A stretch of DNA of 14,508 nucleotides from Zelonia costaricensis (lineage: Eukaryota > Euglenozoa > Kinetoplastea > Trypanosomatida > Trypanosomatidae): NCBI GenBank assembly GCA_030849075.1, contig JASAOO010002948.1, positions 1 through 14,508 of the forward strand, given 5' to 3'. Below the pieces are notes generated by a model. It was given only the letters and a program-made list of their open reading frames with translations, searched no databases and had not been told where the DNA came from. The translations under genes were made by a program, and so were the position numbers. Shown piece by piece: positions 9,135-14,508 of the stretch. Numbering within the stretch: position 1 is the stretch's first letter; every line of letters begins with the position of its first letter.

Positions 9135-9158
9135 GCGCGGTCTCCACCGCGCTGGAGA
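9135..9158. repeat. Two interleaved perfect 6-bp inverted repeats
   Basis: Four consecutive hexamers read GCGCGG (9135-9140), TCTCCA (9141-9146), CCGCGC (9147-9152) and TGGAGA (9153-9158). The first pairs perfectly with the third, and the second with the fourth. The two 6-bp stems each leave a 6-nt loop and cannot form together without loop nucleotides, so the element could switch between two hairpins. The arrangement holds on both strands. Confidence 0.6.
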
Positions 9159-9170
9159 GTAGGTCTGGGG

Positions 9171-9186
9171 CGAGAGGGCGCTCTCG
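9171..9186. repeat. Short hairpin, 6-bp GC-rich stem with 4-nt loop
   Basis: CGAGAG (9171-9176) and CTCTCG (9181-9186) are perfect reverse complements around GGCG. The hairpin lies 12 nt from the interleaved pair at 9135-9158, so the two may form one structured RNA segment. Confidence 0.5.
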
Positions 9187-9409
9187 CTGTGAGTCGAGGA
9201 GACGAAGGACGCAAAGAGACGTACGGAAAGCGAAGAGAAAAAAAGAAGGGATGGGGGGTGGAGTGTGGCACACGTATTCGTGTTACAGTGCGGGTGAGGT
9301 GGAGCAGGGTTGCTGTCGTCTGAGTGGCTCTGCGTGATATCGAGCTAACAAGGGTTCTCTGCCTCGCTTCCCGTGAGTGTTTGCGTGCTTCGATTTTACG
9401 TGTTGCTCA

Positions 9410-9443
9410 CTCGAGCACACACACACACGAAAAGAAAGAAAGA
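9410..9443 (-). promoter_or_regulatory. Candidate trans-splice acceptor (island near 9270-9412)
   Basis: On the minus strand a 14-nt T/C tract (9443-9430) is followed by a TG repeat and then CTCGAG, with AG at 9411-9410; a second AG lies at 9407-9406. The following 140 nt are AC/AG-rich and contain no ATG on that strand. The signal is sequence-based only. Confidence 0.3.
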
Positions 9444-10372
9444 TCGACGCGAAAGGAGAGCTGAAGAGATTCCAGAGGACGAGGAAAGCGAGCAAGAACA
9501 GAGAACAAAGGAGTGCCAACCACAAGCGGAACACACACACACACAAACACAGAGAAACAAGCAACCGTCACGCACGCAACTGCCGTGCGACGATTGGAAC
9601 AGGAGGTCGTAAACAAAAAAAAAAAGAAGGAAAAACAACGAGGAGAGAGAGGAGAGGGAAAGTACACAAGAGGACGCGCACAAACACTCAACGATACAGA
9701 CAAAAAAAGAGAAAACGAGAAACAAAAGAAGAAGAAGTCGAAGACGGGTTTTGTCGTGTGCTCCGCTTCTCTTTCCGCGTTTGGCCAGAAGACGCCGAGA
9801 AGCGGAAGAACACAAAAAAAAAAAATGATGAGCCCACGAGGTGGGGCGGGCGAGGGGGGCGGCGGAGAGGAAGAGAAACGAGCAAAGAGGGCGGAGAAAG
9901 GGAGGAGGGGGGAGGTCGCGGCGGGCACAAGGCGGTCGCACTCGGATTGCAAATTTCGAAAATGAAAGGAGAATGGCGAAGAAGCCGCGGAAACGGCAAA
10001 GAACAGAAAAAAAAAAGGAGGAAGGTCCGCCCAGCGAGCGAGAAAAGCAGAAACGACGCACCTCTCGGGCAACTGCGGTGGAGAGAAACAGAAAAGAAGA
10101 ACAAAAGGGAAAAGAAAAAAAGAGGCGAGACCGTCGCCGAGGGAGTTGTGCGAATACAAATGAAAAAAAGGAAAAACGATGCAGAAGGGAATGGAACACA
10201 ACACAACACACAGAGATGAATAAAACAACACGAGTGACGCACGACGGCGAGAGAAAGAGAGCGCCAGAAGCTACACAAAGCAGGAGAAAACAGAACGCTG
10301 CAGCAGCCCCAGTGTCGAACCGCCGCGAGGCTGGAAGCGAAGCACCTTCCCTAGACAACAAACGCACAAACG

Positions 10373-10390
10373 CACACACACACACACACA
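10373..10390. repeat. (CA)9 microsatellite
   Basis: Perfect CA repeat on the plus strand within the gene-free region. Confidence 0.85.
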
Positions 10391-10921
10391 CTCAGAGATG
10401 GAAGTGGACGTGAAACGGCGAGGAAGTGAGCTGTAACAGCCAGACTCTGTCGCAGTTTGTGGCCACCCAGAAGAAGCGCGCAGAGAGCGTGTCCGTATGT
10501 CAGTGTGCGTGCGTGTGTGTCTTGGGTAAGCGGCGGCACAAGGAAAGGAAAGCGCAGCGCCGAGGAGAAACGCACAGGATAAAAAACAGTAGACAATGAG
10601 AAGGCAAACAAACGGGAAAAGGGGGGAGAGAAACAAGAGGAAAGGGGCGACACATACACAAGAGAAAGAGCAACGGCACGGCACGTCCTGTAACCCCAAC
10701 TGCGGTCCTCACCGTGCAAAAGCGAGGAGGAGGGCAACGAGAAGCGAGGGAGGCGCTGCGAGGCAACAGCACAGACACGGAAAGGACGGCGAACACGCAC
10801 ACGTCCCCTGTCGATGCCCAGTCCAGTACAAGAGCCCTCCGCAAGCTCGTGTCCCGAAAGTGGAAATTTAAAAGCACCCAGGGCGAATTTGCAAAGCGCG
10901 TGGGCCGACGTGGAGGTGAGC

Positions 10922-10948
10922 GGGGACGCGGTGGGGGAGGGGGCCGGG
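10922..10948 (+). other. G-quadruplex motif on the plus (template) strand
   Basis: Four G runs of 4, 5, 5 and 3 are separated by loops of 7, 1 and 2 nt, which fits the standard pattern of G runs of three or more with loops of one to seven. The RNA from the minus strand would carry the C-rich complement. Confidence 0.65.
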
Positions 10949-11052
10949 AAGACACGGGAGGAGAGAAAACAGGGCGGGGGGACGAGAAAGGGGGAGGGCT
11001 AAGACGGACAGAGACAGCTCGAAAGCGTCAGCGCACGCGTGCCGTCGTGTGA

Positions 11053-11070
11053 ACGGCCTAAGTTGGCCGT
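11053..11070. repeat. Short hairpin, 6-bp stem with 6-nt loop
   Basis: ACGGCC (11053-11058) and GGCCGT (11065-11070) are perfect reverse complements around TAAGTT. It lies at the downstream edge (in minus-strand terms) of the AC-rich island that begins near 11216. Confidence 0.45.
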
Positions 11071-11216
11071 GGACTTGTGCTTGAGTCTACCACTGACTGT
11101 GTCTGTGTGTATCACCGTCGCTTCCGCCAATGGTCTCCGCGGCGTTGTCTGTGTGTGCGTGTTTATGTGCGCGTGTTGATCCTTAATGCGCCCCTCTGTG
11201 CCACCCGTGCGTCTGT

Positions 11217-11247
11217 CTGCACGCGTGTGTGCAAGGGCGGGAGGAGG
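11217..11247 (-). promoter_or_regulatory. Candidate trans-splice acceptor (island near 11040-11216)
   Basis: On the minus strand the C/T-rich tract at 11247-11233 is followed after about 14 nt by CAG with its AG at 11218-11217. Downstream, about 180 nt are rich in AC repeats and lack any ATG on that strand, like a 5' leader or non-coding exon. Confidence 0.3.
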
Positions 11248-12280
11248 CTGCAGACGGGACACGCCTTTGGTGCTCCTATGGGGACGCGGAGGAGGCAGCA
11301 CTGCTGACCACGGGTGGGAAGAAAGCGATTTGTGCGTGCACACGAAGGGGACACCGTGCACCGGAGCAGAGGAGGCCACCAGTGTCGGTGCCACGAGAGG
11401 CGGCAAATTGATAAGAGTGCGAGAAGGAGAAATCAAGGGGAGGCGCAATGCGGAAGTAAAGCGGCACAAACAAAAAAGCGGGAAAGAAGACGAGAAAGCC
11501 TCTCGGTGGCGGAAAACAAAAAAAAACGGAGCTGGAGAAGAACGAAGCGAATGACACAAAGAAAAAAAGCGCCAGTTGGCGCACAGCGGGGGGCAAAAAA
11601 AGGGGGAAGAAAAGGGTAAAACGAAGCGGACTAAGCTGAAGACAGCCCCTCAACACAGATGACGCGCAACCCGCTCACTTCGCTGCAGGGAGTGAGTGCA
11701 CCGTTAGTGCAGGTAGTGGAGTGGGTAGATGAGCAGATATATATAGAAAGAGAGAGATAGGGTGAGCGAGCGAAACCGTGAGAGAGACGCTCTTGTGCTG
11801 ACGACGCGCTGATGCACGGCACGTTGTGATTTGAGGTTTAAAAGGGGGGAGAACAACGAAAAAGAGAACACTCGCCCTGGCTCGTCACGTCCGGCACGCG
11901 TGGGCTGCTCTGACGCCGTCGGCTCGTTCTTGGTGTGCGGAAATGAAAGAGAAGAACAAGAGAACTGCGAGCTTTCCGGGGAAAGGGGCGACTGAAGGAA
12001 GCGCGAGCAACTGAACAGAGCGGAGGGAAGGTGGAGGGCGGGAAGGAGATGAGCTTCTCGGGCCCTCGCACACACCACGCGGTGACGAACACGCAAGAAA
12101 AAAAAAACAGCAAGAGCAGCAGCGAGCAGAACCGTTAAGTGCAGGCAAGAAGTGTCACCACTGCACAGAACACCTTCAGAAGGTAGAATGAAAACGAAAC
12201 AACAACCAAAAAAAAAAACGCAAGAAGATCGCTTGAGGGGGGGGTAAGAAGGAGAAGTACCAAAAGCAACCGAGGCACAC

Positions 12281-12297
12281 GGGGGGGGGGGGGGGGG
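12281..12297. repeat. Homopolymer run of 17 G (plus strand)
   Basis: Seventeen consecutive G lie at 12281-12297, with an eight-G run at 12237-12244 and a thirteen-G run at 12392-12404 nearby. Long G runs are prone to slippage and to sequencing error, so the exact length is uncertain. Confidence 0.85.
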
Positions 12298-12319
12298 CGA
12301 ACAACCGGAGGAAAGAGGA

Positions 12320-12350
12320 GGGAGAAAGGGAAAGGGGAAGGCAGGGGGGG
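12320..12350 (+). other. G-quadruplex motif on the plus strand
   Basis: G runs of 3, 3, 4 and 7 are separated by loops of 5, 3 and 6 nt. The strand here is almost pure purine, so triplex formation is also conceivable. It lies between the 17-G and 13-G runs. Confidence 0.65.
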
Positions 12351-12391
12351 TACAAGTGACAGAATACGTTGGTGTGGGTATCTGTGTGGGT

Positions 12392-12404
12392 GGGGGGGGG
12401 GGGG
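12392..12404. repeat. Homopolymer run of 13 G (plus strand)
   Basis: Thirteen consecutive G are preceded by a GT-rich stretch. On the minus strand this is a C run inside the AC-rich island that begins near 12630. Confidence 0.85.
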
Positions 12405-12491
12405 CTTGTGTGAGCGTTTTTTCGTTTTTTGTTTTCGTCTCTGCTACGGTTTGGGTACACGTACTTCTCTAGGCGGCCGGCGCGCACCGAC

Positions 12492-12509
12492 GTAGTAGTA
12501 GTAGTAGTA
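12492..12509. repeat. (GTA)6 trinucleotide microsatellite
   Basis: Six perfect GTA units (TAC on the minus strand) lie inside the AC-rich island near 12355-12630, just before an A-rich stretch on the plus strand. Confidence 0.85.
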
Positions 12510-12630
12510 AAACAATAAAAGGCGTGGGCGTTGGTTCTCTTCTTGTATCGTCGCTTGTGTGCGCGTGTGCGTGGATATGCGTCCCCTCCGTGGCGCCTGC
12601 TGACGCCCGTCACCTTGTGGTTGCGTTGCT

Positions 12631-12679
12631 CTGAGTGAGGAGCACAAGCCAGCAACAGCGCCGAAGCAAAAAAAGAAGA
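12631..12679 (-). promoter_or_regulatory. Candidate trans-splice acceptor (island near 12355-12630)
   Basis: On the minus strand TCTTC followed by seven T (12679-12668) precedes a 35-nt AG-free spacer ending in TCAG, with AG at 12632-12631. The sequence after it is AC/purine-rich for about 275 nt and has no ATG on that strand. Of the non-coding candidates this has the most canonical tract, spacer and CAG. Confidence 0.35.
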
Positions 12680-13477
12680 TCTGTAGCAACCGGTCCCTTG
12701 ACTGCGGCGGTGCGGTCAGCAATGATGGAAATGATAGGGAAAAGAGGATGGGCGGGAGTTGAGCGAAGAGACAACCCCAAAATGGCGGTGAGCGGAGTGG
12801 CACAACCGGCAGCACAACGTGCAGGCAAGCACGCCACGGGACAAAGGAGAACAGAACAAGGGCAGCTGCACGCAGTGGCGTGAAGTGACCCTGACACGCA
12901 CCAGCACGCCCTCAAAGAAAGTCAAGCAGGGAAACGCAGCGAAGTAAAGGAGGACAAGTCAGGCGCAGAGAGATGGGAGGAGCCGCAGGCGAACAAGAGA
13001 GTCAGAGGTCACCAGGCGAAGAAAGACAGCAGACGCGGAGAGCAAGCAGGCTTCGGACTACGCCCGCTCAAGCTCGGAGTACTGGAGAGAGTTCTCAACA
13101 CACCAAGAGAGGGGGGGTGAGAGAAAAAAGAGCGCGCAAGAAGAGAACAAAGAGAGGAGAAAAAAAAACGAGGCGTGCCACAAACGCCGCTCAAAAGCGC
13201 AGTTCACGTACGCAGACACACAGACACAGAAAGAGCAACGTGAAACGAGGGCAGAGCGCCGACGGCGATGCAAGACACACGCAACGGCACGCAAACAGTC
13301 AAAAGAAGGGGGGTGGACGGAGAGGGAGACGCCGGGAAAAAAAAAAGAGGGTTCGAACAGAAAAAGGGAAGCGAAGCACGAGATCGATGCAGCGTGCCGG
13401 GCGAGCAGAACGGGAAACAAAAGACGCACACACGGGGAACAAAAGAAAACAAGGGTGAGGAAGGCACAGCGTAAAGT

Positions 13478-13502
13478 GGGGTGAGGGACGGAGGGGGGGG
13501 GG
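13478..13502 (+). other. G-quadruplex motif ending in a 10-G run
   Basis: A four-G run, a three-G run and a final ten-G run (13493-13502) are separated by loops of 3 and 5 nt; the last run can supply two tracts with a one-nt loop. Confidence 0.55.
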
Positions 13503-14341
13503 TGCCACAGCAGGCAGCGGATAAACGAAGAAAACGGGAGAAGGAGGAGGACTGCAAACGCTGAACGTGGCAGAGGCGTGCGTGAAAGATGGACGGGAGA
13601 GAACAGGGGGCGAGGCTGTGGTGCGAAGAGCGCCAGATACAGCAGGCACTCTCGCCAGACCGGCGTAGAGGCTCGAAACTGGACGTGAAAAAAAGAACAA
13701 AAACGCGGAGAATTAAGACGAGGAGAAGGAGGAGCAGGCACGCCCACACACACGCACACACACACAGGCGCACACACGAGGTTGACGATGACGTGAGAGA
13801 AGGTGCTGGCGAGGAGTAGAGACGAGGTCGTGGGGGAGGGGGGAAGGTGGACAAAGAAAAAAAGAAGAAAGCAACGCCGGCTGGGACAGAAGAGCGCGGC
13901 TACAAAGGAGAAAGAAGAGAGTTTAGCAGAACAACGGGGGTGGGGGAGATGTCGAGGCCGCACTAAACGAAAATGCTGGAGTGTTCGGCTCTGCTGCGAC
14001 AGCTCGCTGGTCCTTCACGCACGAGACAGACAGCTCGAGGGGCACTCACACGCAGAAAGCGACGCGGCGGTGCAGCGACGGCCACACCAGCAAGGGGACA
14101 ACTACCAACGAGGAGCGGACGACGGAGCGACGCAAAAGAAGAAGAGAAAACAAGGAAAACACGGCTACAATCGAAACAACAAGGAAAGAGGTGGCGTAGG
14201 AGGGGGCGGGGAGAGGGATAGGGGGGAGAAGAAACAGCAAACGTAAGTCGACCGCGGATTCCCCACGGGCGCCACCAGGAAAAGCGCCGACACTGCGAAA
14301 AAGCCAGCGCGCTCTCTCTTGCTCTCGGTTTCGGTCTCTCG

Positions 14342-14361
14342 CACACACACACACACACACA
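14342..14361. repeat. (CA)10 microsatellite
   Basis: Perfect CA repeat on the plus strand near the right edge, with a shorter CA tract about 45 nt further on (near 14405-14415). Confidence 0.85.
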
Positions 14362-14508
14362 GGCACACGACGCGGGAACGACTGCGTGCGGGGAGATCCA
14401 CCGAACACACACACACAAACACACAGAGATACGCACACGAGCGCACAAGGTGCCAAATAATAGGATTGCGCACAGGGCTAGACAATAAATAGGGCGGAGG
14501 TGGGGAGA

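Larger units (their letters stand above)
8372..14508 (-). other. Long gene-free region upstream of the kinase gene
   Basis: About 6.1 kb holds no reading frame with the composition of a real trypanosomatid protein. The open frames present translate to simple Ser/Phe/Leu/Cys-rich (minus) or Lys/Arg/Glu-rich (plus) products of the purine/pyrimidine bias. The minus strand is pyrimidine-rich over most of the length, as expected for UTR and intergenic DNA transcribed from right to left. Exceptions are AC-rich islands at about 9270-9412, 11040-11216 and 12355-12630. The region also contains CA microsatellites, long G and A runs, G-quadruplex motifs and small hairpins. It could be a very long 3' UTR of the preceding gene, a series of non-coding transcripts, or both. 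Confidence 0.6.

Noticed and set aside
9377..10219. A 280-residue open frame on the plus strand
   Set aside because: The Lys/Arg/Glu-rich translation simply reflects purine-rich DNA and lies against the likely direction of transcription.
9396..10391. A 331-residue open frame on the minus strand
   Set aside because: The translation is a low-complexity Cys/Val/Phe/Ser/Leu product of TG repeats and pyrimidine tracts, with no domain and none of the codon pattern of the kinase gene.
10800..11300. SIDER-type retroposon remnant
   Set aside because: The length and position would fit a 3' UTR retroposon, but no signature or A-rich tail could be recognised by eye; comparison with a SIDER profile would decide.
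13351..13362. GGTTCGAA-like tRNA B-box
   Set aside because: No matching T-stem, acceptor stem or A-box can be built around it.
13058..13963. A 301-residue minus-strand open frame with hydrophobic stretches
   Set aside because: The hydrophobic runs arise from T/C tracts; there is no signal peptide plus ordered domain, and simple-sequence frames of this kind recur throughout the region.
8372..14508. Divergent strand-switch region or transcription start
   Set aside because: The minus-strand pyrimidine bias continues on both sides of most of the region, and no gene on the plus strand is seen to the right.

Overview
The window looks like nuclear DNA of a kinetoplastid parasite of the Leishmania type. 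It contains one very long, intronless, GC-rich reading frame on the minus strand. That frame is embedded in non-coding DNA full of CA/TG microsatellites, homopolymer runs and long strand-biased purine/pyrimidine tracts. This is how trypanosomatid polycistronic units look: polypyrimidine tract plus AG signals direct trans-splicing, and genes have no individual promoters. Species cannot be fixed from the sequence.

Layout along the direction of transcription (minus strand, right to left): 14508-8372 is about 6.1 kb with no credible protein gene, largely pyrimidine-rich on the minus strand. Three islands (about 12630-12355, 11216-11040 and 9412-9270) switch to AC/purine-rich sequence. Each island is preceded by a polypyrimidine tract and an AG, as at a trans-splice acceptor. 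The region also holds several G-quadruplex motifs on the plus (template) strand and a compact pair of mutually exclusive hairpins near 9135-9158. 8371-2060 encodes a 2103-residue protein kinase. 2059-1 is the 3' UTR and intergenic region, with a fourth acceptor-like island near 1537-1260.

The kinase combines features of the LKB1 and CaMKK families, the upstream activators of AMPK-type kinases. It keeps every catalytic residue. Its roughly 300-residue core is split by two long low-complexity insertions, and it is flanked by an 850-residue N-terminal and a 425-residue C-terminal region that both look disordered.

No tRNA, rRNA, spliced-leader RNA, CRISPR array, transposase or telomeric repeat was recognised. 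The strand asymmetry suggests the whole window lies inside one minus-strand transcription unit. The most unusual part is the long gene-free stretch with repeated exon-start-like islands, which may produce non-coding trans-spliced transcripts. That is inference and needs transcript data.
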